Shown: in pieces, positions 1 to 9,263 of the stretch
Layout of the letters: each line of letters starts with the position of its first letter
Position numbering within the stretch: the first letter of the stretch is position 1
Assembly (NCBI GenBank): GCA_015689735.1
Contig: WVSP01000004.1
Location: 1 to 64,000 of the forward strand
DNA from: Rhodobacterales bacterium LSUCC0031
GTDB taxonomy: Bacteria > Pseudomonadota > Alphaproteobacteria > Rhodobacterales > Rhodobacteraceae
DNA: 64,000 nt
Direction of reading: 5' to 3'
Translations under genes and position numbers: made by a program
Notes under the pieces: model-generated
Seen by the model: the letters and a program-made list of their open reading frames with translations, nothing else
Databases searched by the model: none
Told to the model about the DNA's origin: nothing

Positions 1-127
1 CATACGCGCGGAATTCGCCAAAATACTTCGTGATCGCAGCCGTCAGCGTCGTCTTGCCGTGGTCAACGTGACCAATCGTGCCGATGTTCACATGCGGCTT
101 GTTACGTTCAAACTTTGCCTTTGCCAT
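1..127 (-). CDS. tuf: Elongation factor Tu, N-terminal part (cut by window edge)
   Basis: The frame gives the first 42 residues of EF-Tu, the GTPase that brings aminoacyl-tRNA to the ribosome. It starts [20 protein letters not shown] and contains the P-loop GHVDHGKT at residues 19-26. The ATG is at 125-127, the usual start for the family. The rest of the gene lies outside the window to the left, so copy number and neighbours on that side cannot be judged. Nothing in the visible part departs from the family. Confidence 0.97.
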   Translation of the reverse strand, partial: MAKAKFERNKPHVNIGTIGHVDHGKTTLTAAITKYFGEFRAY

Positions 128-260
128 TGCCCTTGCGCCTCGTGCGTTCGGGGGCCTTCACAGGGGCGTTGCCTGCGGCCCGGTTCAACATCGCGGGCGA
201 CCTAGTCGGGTCGCGCGGAAAAATCAAGCCGATAAGCGCATATCACCGCCGCCCACGCGG

Positions 261-902
261 TCAATTTGCCATACCGTCAACCGGGGGTGGCAATGTTTCG
301 ACGCGGATCGCCGCGTCCGTGGCGACCTGCGCGGCCCGAAAGGGCGGTGCTTCGGGGTCGATGGCGAACCATGTGGGATTTTCCCGCATCCAGCGTTGGA
401 TCTGACGCGCCGCATTTCGCGCAAGCACCTGCATCTGCTCATCACGCGTCCGCGCAATTCCCGAGCCGATGAAAGCCGTCTCCCGTGATGACCCTTCCAA
501 CACAAGGATCTGCTCCGCCGCGGTGTTCAGCTTTACGCCAAGCGCATCATCCCAGACATTGACCGACAGCACCAAGACAGAACGGGGATTGACCAGCAAG
601 GGAATACCGGGCGGGGCCAGCGCATAACCCTCGATCGCAATGCCCAAATGATACAGGCGCTCACCTTCGTACAGGGAAAAACGCCGGTCGATCTCTGCGC
701 CCAGGATCGCGGTCCACTCCTCGGCGGTCGCCTGACGCGATGGTGGCACCTGCTGCATGTTGTCGGTGACCAAAACGACATGACCCAAGCGAAAATCACC
801 CATGCTCGGCAATTCGTCGATCAAGGGATCGGGCGCCTGACCACAGGCCGCCAAAGCGATGAGACAGCCGAGGATTGCAGAACGAAAGGGGCTTAAACGC
901 AT
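261..902 (-). CDS. Conserved lipoprotein of unknown function
   Basis: This 213-residue protein begins MRLSPFRSAILGCLIALAAC, a signal peptide ending in a lipobox with Cys20 as the likely acylated residue, so it should be an envelope lipoprotein. The open frame extends 21 codons further upstream, but the signal peptide sets the start at 902. The mature part has no enzymatic motif I recognise. It lies between tuf and parC on the same strand. A repeat and hairpin separate it from parC, so it is probably transcribed on its own. Confidence 0.7.
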   Translation of the reverse strand: MRLSPFRSAILGCLIALAACGQAPDPLIDELPSMGDFRLGHVVLVTDNMQQVPPSRQATAEEWTAILGAEIDRRFSLYEGERLYHLGIAIEGYALAPPGIPLLVNPRSVLVLSVNVWDDALGVKLNTAAEQILVLEGSSRETAFIGSGIARTRDEQMQVLARNAARQIQRWMRENPTWFAIDPEAPPFRAAQVATDAAIRVETLPPPVDGMAN

Positions 903-993
903 CGGCGGCTCCAAACTCCTAGGTGCCGCTTCCAGATAGCCCAGCCACGGGCGCAGCGCAAACACCCAGCCGCCGCATCACCAACACAATCAC

Positions 994-1060
994 CTTCTTC
1001 GTTTCACAAATATCCTCGGGGGGGCGCGCCAAAGGCGCGGGGGGGCAGACAGCCCCCCAT
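994..1060 (+). repeat. Dispersed intergenic repeat with G/C hairpin, copy 1
   Basis: The stretch has the motif CTTCGTTTCACAAATATCC followed by two G/C-rich arms, the second being GGGGGGCAGACAGCCCCCC. It sits directly downstream of the parC stop codon at 1070. Related copies are seen near 18,670, 22,480-22,710 and 27,052. In parC transcripts the hairpin could act at the 3' end, but the T-run of a classical terminator is missing. Confidence 0.65.
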
Positions 1061-1069
1061 ACCGGCTTC

Positions 1070-3385
1070 TCAGGTAAAGCGGTTGTCGCGCGGGAAACCT
1101 CGCGGTGCCATCCGCCCTGCGCCCGCGCGCTTGCCGTCCCATTCCGCCAGATCGGCCTCGGTCCGTGTGCGTCCCGCGGGATCAAGCCAGCTCAAGCCAT
1201 CGGCGCGCACAAAGCTGCGGGCGTCGGCCATGCCGCCATCCTTGTACTTCTGCAAACGCACGCCCTTGCCGCGGCCCATCTCGGGCAACTCTTCCAGCGC
1301 AAAGACCAACATCTTGCGGTTTTCACCCACCACTGCCACTGCGTCATCGCCCGGCGCCACGGCACGGCACACCCGCGCAGCCACGCCAGGACCAAGGTTC
1401 AACACCTGCTTGCCTGCCCGTGTCTGGGCCAGCACCTCGGCCTCGGCCACTCGGAAGCCGTCCCCAGCGGAGGAGGCGACCAAAAGCTTGCCTTCGGGGC
1501 GATGCACGAACAGATCGACAATCTCGGCCTCGTTGGGCAGATCAACCATCAGGCGCAATGGCTCTCCCAAGCCACGCCCGCCGGGCAGGCCAGCGGCCGA
1601 GAGGGTATAAAAACGCCCTGTTGAGGAAAAGACCAACAGCTTGTCGGTGGTCTCGGCATGGAACAAGAACCGCCCTTCGTCGCCATCGCGAAACTTCATC
1701 TCGCTCGACAGATCGATGTGGCCCTTCATCGCGCGGATCCAGCCCATCTTCGAACAGACGACCGTGATCGGTTCACGCTCGATCATCGCCTCGATCGGCA
1801 CCTCGGCCACCTCGCCTGCCGCGGCAAATGTGGTGCGCCGCGCGCCGCCAAGGGCTTTGGCGCCGAACTTCGTGCGCACCTCGCGCAGTTCGTCGCCGAT
1901 CCGCGCCCATTGCAGACCAACCTCGGCCAAGAGATCTTCCAGACCCGCGCGCTCGGCCATCAGGGCGTCGCGCTCGGCGATCAATTCCATCTCCTCCAGC
2001 CGCCGCAAACTGCGCAGCCGCATATTGAGGATCGCCTCGGCCTGCACCTCGGTCAACTCGCCCTCGCCCGGTGGAGGGGTGCGATAATCCTTCTCCGACG
2101 TCGCCCTGACGAAGTCACGCCCCCAATCCTCGCGCATCAGCGCGGCCTTGGGTTCGTCATCGTAGCGGATGATGTCGATGACCCGGTCGAGATTGAGGAA
2201 GGCGATGATGAACCCTTCCAAGACCTCGAGCCGGTGGTCGATCTTGTCCATCCGATGCTGCGAACGCCGGATCAGCACCGCGCGCCTGTGATCAAGAAAG
2301 GCGCGCAGCACCTCTTTGAGCGAACAGACCTTGGGCGTGCGCCCGTCGATCAGCACGTTCATGTTGAGCGAGAACCGCGTCTCGAGATCCGAGTTGCGAA
2401 ACAGCGTGTTTATCAGCACCTCGGGGTCCACATTCTTGGATCGCGGCTCGATCACGATGCGGATATCATCAGCGCTCTCGTCGCGCACATCGCCCAAGAT
2501 CGGCACTTTTTTCAGCTGGATCAACTCGGCCAGCCGTTCGATCAGCTTGGATTTCTGTACTTGGTAGGGGATCTCGGTGACCACGATCACCCATGTGCCG
2601 CGGCCCTGATCCTCAACCTCCCATTTGGCACGCAGGCGAAAGGCACCCCGGCCCGTGCGATAGGTTTCGGCAATGCTTTCGGGTGGCTCAACAATCACGC
2701 CGCCGGTCGGGAAATCAGGGCCTTTGATATAGCTCAGCAGCGTGTCGTCGCGCGCATCGGGTGTTTTCAACAGATGCAGGCAGGCGCCGATCAACTCGTC
2801 GAGATTATGGGGCGGGATATTCGTCGCCATCCCCACCGCGATGCCGCTCGAGCCATTGGCCAAAAGGTTCGGCACGGCGGCGGGCAAAACCTCGGGCTCT
2901 TCCAGCGTGCCATCGTAATTGGGGCGGAAATCAACGGCGTTCTCATCCAGCCCCTCCATCAGCGCCTCGGCGATGGCGGTCATGCGCGCCTCGGTGTAGC
3001 GACTGGCCGCTGGGTTATCGCCGTCGATATTGCCGAAATTACCCTGACCATCGACCAGCGGGTAACGGATCACGAAATCCTGCGCGAGGCGCGCCATGGC
3101 GTCGTAGATCGCCATATCGCCATGGGGGTGATAATTGCCCATGACATCGCCCGAGATCTTGGCCGATTTGCGAAAGCCGCCGTTTGACGACAGGCGCAGT
3201 TCGCGCATCGCGTAAAGAATGCGGCGATGGACGGGTTTCAGCCCGTCTCGCGCATCGGGAAGCGCGCGATGCATGATCGTGGACAATGCATATTGCAGGT
3301 AACGTGCGCCAATTGCCCGGGCCAGGGGCTCCGAGGTTTGGCGCGCGGCGCCCCCTTCATCTTGTGTGTCATTATGCTCGACCAT
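1070..3385 (-). CDS. parC: DNA topoisomerase IV subunit A
   Basis: The 771-residue product is the DNA-cleaving subunit of topoisomerase IV, which decatenates daughter chromosomes together with ParE. The N-terminal breakage-reunion domain is complete. It includes the quinolone-region motif YHPHGD at residues 85-90 and the catalytic tyrosine Y130 in [11 protein letters not shown] long coiled-coil region and a C-terminal beta-pinwheel-like domain follow. Length and order fit alphaproteobacterial ParC rather than GyrA. Residue 91, equivalent to Ser80 of E. coli ParC, is Met. The ATG at 3385 faces a divergent SH3-domain gene. Confidence 0.95.
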   Translation of the reverse strand: MVEHNDTQDEGGAARQTSEPLARAIGARYLQYALSTIMHRALPDARDGLKPVHRRILYAMRELRLSSNGGFRKSAKISGDVMGNYHPHGDMAIYDAMARLAQDFVIRYPLVDGQGNFGNIDGDNPAASRYTEARMTAIAEALMEGLDENAVDFRPNYDGTLEEPEVLPAAVPNLLANGSSGIAVGMATNIPPHNLDELIGACLHLLKTPDARDDTLLSYIKGPDFPTGGVIVEPPESIAETYRTGRGAFRLRAKWEVEDQGRGTWVIVVTEIPYQVQKSKLIERLAELIQLKKVPILGDVRDESADDIRIVIEPRSKNVDPEVLINTLFRNSDLETRFSLNMNVLIDGRTPKVCSLKEVLRAFLDHRRAVLIRRSQHRMDKIDHRLEVLEGFIIAFLNLDRVIDIIRYDDEPKAALMREDWGRDFVRATSEKDYRTPPPGEGELTEVQAEAILNMRLRSLRRLEEMELIAERDALMAERAGLEDLLAEVGLQWARIGDELREVRTKFGAKALGGARRTTFAAAGEVAEVPIEAMIEREPITVVCSKMGWIRAMKGHIDLSSEMKFRDGDEGRFLFHAETTDKLLVFSSTGRFYTLSAAGLPGGRGLGEPLRLMVDLPNEAEIVDLFVHRPEGKLLVASSAGDGFRVAEAEVLAQTRAGKQVLNLGPGVAARVCRAVAPGDDAVAVVGENRKMLVFALEELPEMGRGKGVRLQKYKDGGMADARSFVRADGLSWLDPAGRTRTEADLAEWDGKRAGAGRMAPRGFPRDNRFT

Positions 3386-3513
3386 CTAGCGGTCGTGATA
3401 GCCCAAGGGTGAAAGCGCGTCCAGCGCCTCGGAACGCCAATTTTGGCAATCATGGGTCGGCGAATCGGATGTTTCCCCTTTATAGACGATCGCGTTCAAG
3501 GGGTGTGTTAGTG

Positions 3514-4020
3514 ATGTTGCGTTTGAGTATCTTGGCCTGTCTCGTGATCTATGTCGCGTTGACGATCCTGTCTGAACACAGCGTCGCCAATGCCGACGAA
3601 GTATCGCCGCCACCCGTGATTTTCGGTCGCAACATGGATCAGACACGGTCCATATCCGACGTCTTCGTGACCGCTGATGGGCGGCGTTTGCCCATCAGCG
3701 TGGTGATCGACCCGGGCAGGCGCACCGCAACCTCTGACCCAATCCCCCAGGTTGCGACAGCGCGCCGACCCCGTGCGGTGGCCACCGATACCGCTCAAGC
3801 GCCCTCCCCCACCCCGCGCTATCCCTTGGCCGAGGTGAACGGGGACGTGGTCAATCTGCGCGCTGGCCCTTCGACCGCCGACCCAGTAATTGCCGCGCTC
3901 CGCCAGGGCGAGCAGGTCGAACTGCTCGGGGCGACCGGCGATGGCTGGGCGCACATCCGCGCGGTGTCGGATGGTCGTGAAGGGTTCATGTCGGTGCGCT
4001 TTCTTCACCCTGTAAACTAA
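3514..4020 (+). CDS. Exported SH3b-domain protein
   Basis: The 168-residue protein has a hydrophobic N-terminal segment (LRLSILACLVIYVALTIL) that should act as a signal peptide or anchor. A low-complexity Pro/Ala/Arg linker to about residue 100 precedes a bacterial SH3 domain (VNLRAGPSTADPVIAALRQG, then GWAHIRAV) at the C terminus. Such domains bind cell-wall or protein ligands in the periplasm. The frame is open further upstream, but the hydrophobic start favours the ATG at 3514. It is divergent from parC and has no obvious operon partner. Confidence 0.8.
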   Translation: MLRLSILACLVIYVALTILSEHSVANADEVSPPPVIFGRNMDQTRSISDVFVTADGRRLPISVVIDPGRRTATSDPIPQVATARRPRAVATDTAQAPSPTPRYPLAEVNGDVVNLRAGPSTADPVIAALRQGEQVELLGATGDGWAHIRAVSDGREGFMSVRFLHPVN

Positions 4021-4090
4021 GCGCGATTGCCTGTCGCAAAGCGCTGGCTTAGGCAAGTAGGGCAATCAACGCAAAACGGAGGCGTGGGGC

Positions 4091-4912
4091 GTGTCGCAGC
4101 GGGTTCTTATCACCGGATGTTCCTCGGGGATCGGGCGCGCGGCCTGCGACGGCCTTCGTGCGCGTGGCTGGACGGTGATTGCGTCGGCGCGCAATCCCGA
4201 TGATGTCGCCGCACTCAAGGCCGATGGCTTCTTGGCGGTGCGCATCGACCATCACGACAGCGCCAGCATCGCCACAGGTTTCGCCGAGGCCGTGGCGCTT
4301 GCCGGTGGCCAGATCGATGCCTTGTTCAACAATGCAGGTCACGGCATGCCCGGTGCTGCCGAAGATTTGCCGCGCGGCGCGCTAGAGGAGGTGTTTTCCT
4401 CCAACCTCTTCGGCCTGCACGAGCTGACCTGTCACGCCATCGCGCACATGCGCGGCCATGGGGCCGGGCGCATCGTGCAGCATTCATCGGTCGTAGGCTT
4501 TACCGCGCTGCGATGGCGCGCGGCCTATGTCGCGACCAAGCATGCGCTCGAGGGGCTGACGAACACCATGCGGGTGGAATTGCGAGGCACGGGCATCCAT
4601 GTCGCGATTTTGAACACCGGGCCGGTGACATCGGGCTTTCGACACCGCTCCATGGCGCAATTCGATCGCTGGATCGACCTCGACGCATCGCGCCATGCCG
4701 CGTTCTACCGCGCCAAATGGCTCGCCCGCCGCGAGGCAGGCCCCGACCTGTTCGAGCTTGGCCCCGAGGCGGTGGTCAAGAAACTGGCCCACGCGCTGGA
4801 AAGTCGCAGGCCACGGCGGCGCTACTACATCACCTTCCCTGCTTACGCTGCGGCGGTCTTGACCCGCATCTTGCCCGACGCTGCGCAAGACTGGATCATT
4901 GCCCGCCTCTAG
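4091..4912 (+). CDS. SDR family NAD(P)-dependent oxidoreductase
   Basis: This 273-residue classical short-chain dehydrogenase has the cofactor motif TGCSSGIG near residue 8, NNAG near residue 80, and the catalytic Tyr and Lys in YVATKHALEG. The substrate cannot be predicted. The start is GTG, with GGAGG about 10 bases upstream. It is followed after 57 bases by a small membrane protein and a cobalamin adenosyltransferase on the same strand, but nothing ties their functions together. Confidence 0.88.
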   Translation: MSQRVLITGCSSGIGRAACDGLRARGWTVIASARNPDDVAALKADGFLAVRIDHHDSASIATGFAEAVALAGGQIDALFNNAGHGMPGAAEDLPRGALEEVFSSNLFGLHELTCHAIAHMRGHGAGRIVQHSSVVGFTALRWRAAYVATKHALEGLTNTMRVELRGTGIHVAILNTGPVTSGFRHRSMAQFDRWIDLDASRHAAFYRAKWLARREAGPDLFELGPEAVVKKLAHALESRRPRRRYYITFPAYAAAVLTRILPDAAQDWIIARL

Positions 4913-4969
4913 CCTTTTGGTGGCCGCGCGCTAGGGTGGACCGCTCGAACAATCGAAGGACACAAGACC

Positions 4970-5176
4970 GTGGACGATCCATTCCTGATCATCGCATTGA
5001 TTGCCTGCCTTGGGGTTGTGGTCATCTTGCTGATGGGCATCAACTCCTTCCGCAAAGGCACCGCCGAGGCGGCCAAGGAGTCGAACAAATACATGCGCTG
5101 GCGCTTGATCGCCCAATTCGGGGCTGTGGTTCTGATCATGATCTTCGTCTGGCTGCGCGGACAATCGGGAGGCTAA
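4970..5176 (+). CDS. Small twin-transmembrane protein, HIG1-like
   Basis: The 68-residue protein has two hydrophobic helices, at about residues 5-24 and 46-62, separated by a short basic/acidic loop. This fits the twin-helix small proteins of the HIG1 family found in alphaproteobacteria. In mitochondria HIG1 proteins associate with respiratory complexes; the bacterial role is not established. The start is GTG at 4970. The gene ends 4 bases before the cobalamin adenosyltransferase start, so the two are almost certainly cotranscribed. Confidence 0.82.
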   Translation: MDDPFLIIALIACLGVVVILLMGINSFRKGTAEAAKESNKYMRWRLIAQFGAVVLIMIFVWLRGQSGG

Positions 5177-5180
5177 GCAG

Positions 5181-5753
<573 letters not shown>

Positions 5754-5781
5754 AAGCACCGTGTTGTTCAGGGATGGACGG

Positions 5782-6414
5782 CTAACGCATCGGGGCGAAA
5801 ATCGCGTCGCGCAAGCTGCAATCGCGCGCGATATCGGGGGCGCATGCGCGCGGTTCCAGATCGCGGGTCAGGCAAATCCGCACCTCCTGCACATGGCCCG
5901 CGCGACAGGTCACGGTCAGCATCTCGGGCGAAAGGTCGGGGTTGACCTCCAAGAACGCCTCCTCGACCACACTTGCCGGCAAGCGCACGGTCCGATCCAG
6001 GCGGCGCAGCACCTCGGGGCGGGTGACCCGTCGATAGGCCAGCCGTGACAGGCGGAAGTAATCGACCGCCGAAAGCCCCGAACACACGCCATGCTTGCGC
6101 CACTGATGCCATGCCAACCCACCCGAACCCATGATGTCGGCCATCTCGGCGGTCATCGCCCGCGAGGGGGGGCGGGCGGTTGTAGGGCAAAAACTGGGCC
6201 AGCCATTCTCGTATTGCGGCCAAAGCCCATGCAGGGTGAACCCATGCCCCTGCCCCGCTTGGCATTGTTCCGAGGCGCGCGCATCCCCCTCAAGCGCGCA
6301 CCAATTCGGTGTCCAACTCAGCGCAAGCACATAGTAATCGAAATCACCCGGCCGCTCACCATCGGCAGCGGCCATGCCGGCCAGCCAGATCAGACACACA
6401 CCCAAAAACCGCAT
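5782..6414 (-). CDS. Ribonuclease T2 family protein
   Basis: The 210-residue product has a signal peptide (about residues 1-17) and both active-site segments of RNase T2: FTLHGLWPQ around His62 and WHQWRKHGVC around His103-His108. The family cleaves single-stranded RNA in the periplasm or outside the cell through a 2',3'-cyclic intermediate. The second segment usually reads HEWxKHG; here the Glu position is Gln104, which may lower or alter activity. It is convergent with the cobalamin adenosyltransferase and divergent from trcR. Confidence 0.88.
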   Translation of the reverse strand: MRFLGVCLIWLAGMAAADGERPGDFDYYVLALSWTPNWCALEGDARASEQCQAGQGHGFTLHGLWPQYENGWPSFCPTTARPPSRAMTAEMADIMGSGGLAWHQWRKHGVCSGLSAVDYFRLSRLAYRRVTRPEVLRRLDRTVRLPASVVEEAFLEVNPDLSPEMLTVTCRAGHVQEVRICLTRDLEPRACAPDIARDCSLRDAIFAPMR

Positions 6415-6542
6415 TTCCTCTTCCCTCTGGACGCTGGCACCCCTATATACCGTGCGACTTCCCCGAAATCGAGGAATGGCGGACTGGCTCCGCCGCCGGC
6501 CCGCCCGGCAGGGGACGAGGCGTTTCTGAAGGACAGATCACG

Positions 6543-7313
6543 ATGAACAAACCGATCATGGCCAAAGCCACCGCCGTCTGGCTGGTTGACAACACCACGC
6601 TCAGCTTCAAGCAGATCGGCGATTTCTGCGGCCTGCACGAGCTTGAGGTGCAAGGCATCGCCGATGGGGATGTGGCCCAAGGCGTCAAGGGTTTTGATCC
6701 CATCGTCAACAACCAGTTGACCCAAGACGAGATCACCAAGGGCGAGAGTGATCCGGCCCATAAGCTCAAGCTGAAATTCAACGCCGCCGCCGTCGGCGAG
6801 GAAAAGCGCCGTGGTCCGCGTTACACGCCGCTCTCCAAGCGTCAGGATCGGCCTGCCTCGATCCTTTGGTTGGTCAAGTTCCACCCCGAACTCAGCGACG
6901 GCCAAATCGCCAAGCTGGTCGGCACCACCAAGCCCACGATCCAGACGATCCGCGAACGCACGCATTGGAACATCAACAACATCCAGCCCATCGATCCCGT
7001 GGCATTGGGCCTGTGCCGCCAGTCCGAGCTTGACGCAGCCGTTCAGAAAGCCAACGCCAAAAAAGCCCGCGAGGGTGGTGTGATGACCGATGATGAGCGG
7101 ATGAAGCTTGTCTCGACCGAATCGAGCCTTGGCATGAGCACCGAGCCGCGGATCCCCAGTTCCATCGCCGGGCTGGAGAGCTTCACCTTGTCCAATGACG
7201 AGGAAGAAGACCGTCCCCGCCGCGATCTGGATGCGAGCAACCTCTTCAACCTTCCCGCCGCATCCGATGATGACGACGACGAAGACGAGGACGACCGCCG
7301 CAACCGCCGCTAA
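6543..7313 (+). CDS. trcR: Cell-cycle transcriptional regulator TrcR (DUF1013)
   Basis: The 256-residue protein matches the DUF1013 family, named TrcR in Caulobacter and nearly restricted to alphaproteobacteria. It starts MNKPIMAKATAVWLVDNTTL and has two helix-turn-helix-like stretches (FKQIGDFCGLHELEV near residue 20 and DGQIAKLVGTTKPTIQTIR near residue 118). The C terminus is strongly acidic (a run of D/E near residues 245-253). I chose the ATG at 6543, preceded by AAGGA; the longer open frame is not needed. A strong terminator follows. Confidence 0.88.
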   Translation: MNKPIMAKATAVWLVDNTTLSFKQIGDFCGLHELEVQGIADGDVAQGVKGFDPIVNNQLTQDEITKGESDPAHKLKLKFNAAAVGEEKRRGPRYTPLSKRQDRPASILWLVKFHPELSDGQIAKLVGTTKPTIQTIRERTHWNINNIQPIDPVALGLCRQSELDAAVQKANAKKAREGGVMTDDERMKLVSTESSLGMSTEPRIPSSIAGLESFTLSNDEEEDRPRRDLDASNLFNLPAASDDDDDEDEDDRRNRR

Positions 7314-7334
7314 GGTGCAAGGTGCAGCAGAAAC

Positions 7335-7370
7335 AAAAACCCCGGCCCGCAAGGTCCGGGGTTTTTTCTT
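7335..7370 (+). terminator. Rho-independent terminator of trcR
   Basis: The arms AAAAACCCCGG and CCGGGGTTTTTT (7335-7345 and 7356-7367) form a G/C-rich stem ending in a T-run, 21 bases after the trcR stop codon. This is a textbook intrinsic terminator. Confidence 0.9.
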
Positions 7371-7489
7371 CGGTGCCGTTCTGGCGCTGATCGCTTGTCC
7401 AGCAAGGGGCAGGCATGCGGCCCAGCGAAGGCTCGAGCATAGCTGGATCTTGCAAGACCTACAGCCCGCCGCGAAAGCCTGAGCCAGCC

Positions 7490-8476
7490 TCAACCCGGTT
7501 GCACAAAAGCCGCCAGCTTTGCCGCGTTGGCAGGGTCATGGGTGAACAGGGTCAGCGTGGGCTTCTCCTGCGCTGCCCTGCGCAGCCTGTCGTAGGTTGC
7601 CAGCGTGGCCGCGCGCTGCTCGACGATGCCGGGGATCGTGCCCTGCACCACCTGGTCTTCGTCAAAGGCCGCGTCGCCGGCGAGGACGATCCTGCGCGCG
7701 CCGAGGTCGATCACGACGCTCTGGTGGCCCGCGGTATGACCTGGCGTCGGCACCACGAAAACGTCGCCCCGCGCGGTCAGCGGCATGACCGGGCCGAACG
7801 CGCCCCGTGTCGCGTCCCGCACGGTCTGCTGCACGCGCCCATCCTGCGGCAACTTCGGCAGCAGGCGGCCCGACCGCGCGGCGGGGACCAACTCCTCCGG
7901 CGAGACCAGCATCCGGGTCGATGCGGGCAGAGCATCGAGGTTGCCGACATGGTCGGAATGGGTGTGGGTCAACACGCAGAGGTCGATGTCAGCCATCTTG
8001 TGCCCAGTCGCGGCAACCATCGCGGGCAGATCGTTCCCCGTAGCAGCAGTCGCGTCGATGATCTTGGGGTAGATTTTCCCCATGCTCTTCGCTGCCGCAC
8101 CGAAGTAATCGGGCGTCCCGAACCCCGCACTCTCGCCCGTGTCGACGAGGATGCGGCGCTCTGGGTGGTCGATCAGCCATGCCGTGCAGTCCAGCCAGCC
8201 GGTGATCCGGCGATCCGACATCATCACCGGGAAACGGAGCTTATCGTCCAATTCGGCGAGGTCGGTTGGCAGGGCGCGGTGGCGCTCGCGGATACGCACG
8301 ACGCCGACAGGCAGGCGCCACAGCGTGATGCCATGGCCGAGGTCATGCGCCGTCGGCGCGGGCGCGGCAGGCAGCGGCGGGCGCGGCGACCACCTTGCGA
8401 TTGGCGGCCCTACGAAGGCGGTCATCATTCTGGCGACATGGCCGAGGCGACGGGGCAGAGAGAGGGACTTGGTCAT
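7490..8476 (-). CDS. MBL-fold metallo-hydrolase (lactonase-like)
   Basis: The 328-residue protein carries the metallo-beta-lactamase zinc motif HTHSDHVG near residue 173, a later ligand set in PGHTAGHQS and AGDAAFDED, and a final His in FTHDP near residue 312. The organisation resembles N-acyl-homoserine-lactonase-like hydrolases, but the substrate is unknown. The ATG at 8476 is preferred; a GTG 15 bases upstream is possible. It is divergent from a TetR regulator across a short palindromic operator, so it is very likely that regulator's target. Confidence 0.87.
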   Translation of the reverse strand: MTKSLSLPRRLGHVARMMTAFVGPPIARWSPRPPLPAAPAPTAHDLGHGITLWRLPVGVVRIRERHRALPTDLAELDDKLRFPVMMSDRRITGWLDCTAWLIDHPERRILVDTGESAGFGTPDYFGAAAKSMGKIYPKIIDATAATGNDLPAMVAATGHKMADIDLCVLTHTHSDHVGNLDALPASTRMLVSPEELVPAARSGRLLPKLPQDGRVQQTVRDATRGAFGPVMPLTARGDVFVVPTPGHTAGHQSVVIDLGARRIVLAGDAAFDEDQVVQGTIPGIVEQRAATLATYDRLRRAAQEKPTLTLFTHDPANAAKLAAFVQPG

Positions 8477-8495
8477 TGGTCGGATTTCCACTATC

Positions 8496-8508
8496 TAAAC
8501 ATTGTTTA
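8496..8508. promoter_or_regulatory. Palindromic operator between MBL hydrolase and TetR gene
   Basis: The sequence TAAACATTGTTTA is a perfect inverted repeat with one central base. It lies 20 bases upstream of the hydrolase ATG and 22 bases upstream of the TetR start. Position and symmetry fit a TetR-family operator that could control both genes. Binding itself is inferred. Confidence 0.65.
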
Positions 8509-8529
8509 ATTTACGCGGAGGACAGCACC

Positions 8530-9132
8530 TTGGATCACCCGGACCAGCAGGAAAAATCCTATCACCACGGGGATCTTCGCCGGGCGATCCTCGATGCGGC
8601 TGAACGGCGGCTGACGGAGAGCGGGATCGATGCGGTGACCATCCGCGCCTGCGCACGCGATGCCGGCGTATCGCCAGCCGCGCCGATCCATCACTTCGGC
8701 TCGCTCAAGGGGCTGCTGAGCGCGCTGGCGGCGCGGGGCTTCGAACAACTGGTTGCAAGGCTCGACGCCGATCTGGCGACGCGCACCGGGAGCGGCCCCT
8801 CGCTGCTTATCGGAGCCTACGTCGCTTTTGCAGTCTCCTCGCCAAAGATGTTCGACCTGATGTGGCGCGAGGACGTGCTTGATCCGGACGGTGGCGACCT
8901 GTCCTGTGCGCGCCGCGTCGCACTAGAGCGTTTGCAGGCCCACGTGAAACCGACGCAGGCGAGTGGGGATGAGCGCATCCGCGCGATCCGCGCATGGTCG
9001 ATTGCTCATGGGCTGGCCACATTGCTGCAGCACGGCCGCATGCAAAAAGCCCTCGGTGCGCCCGGATCGGCGCTGAGCACGACGCAAGACTTTGCCACGC
9101 TGGCCTATGACGACGGCTTCACTAGCTTATGA
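8530..9132 (+). CDS. TetR/AcrR family transcriptional regulator
   Basis: The 200-residue regulator has a TetR DNA-binding domain at residues 10-58 (HGDLRRAILDAAERRL, then AVTIRACARDAGVSPAAPIH HHFG-type ending) and a ligand-binding C-terminal domain of the TetR_C33-like kind. The start is TTG at 8530, with GGAG nine bases upstream; upstream codons in the same frame run through the operator and are unlikely to be translated. It probably represses itself and the divergent metallo-hydrolase. Confidence 0.87.
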   Translation: MDHPDQQEKSYHHGDLRRAILDAAERRLTESGIDAVTIRACARDAGVSPAAPIHHFGSLKGLLSALAARGFEQLVARLDADLATRTGSGPSLLIGAYVAFAVSSPKMFDLMWREDVLDPDGGDLSCARRVALERLQAHVKPTQASGDERIRAIRAWSIAHGLATLLQHGRMQKALGAPGSALSTTQDFATLAYDDGFTSL

Positions 9133-9263
9133 ACGGTGATCAGAGCGTAACAATGGCGGTCAACTACAAACTTGGCGCCGATTGGATCGAGTCACGCAGT
9201 TGGCCCCTAAACCTCCGCGTCCCGCCCAAACCCATCCCTCACCCGCGCCCGCTCCACGCCCCC

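Noticed and set aside
127-260. A tRNA gene upstream of tuf, as seen in many bacteria
   Set aside because: I looked for a cloverleaf and a TTCRANY arm and found no consistent set of stems.
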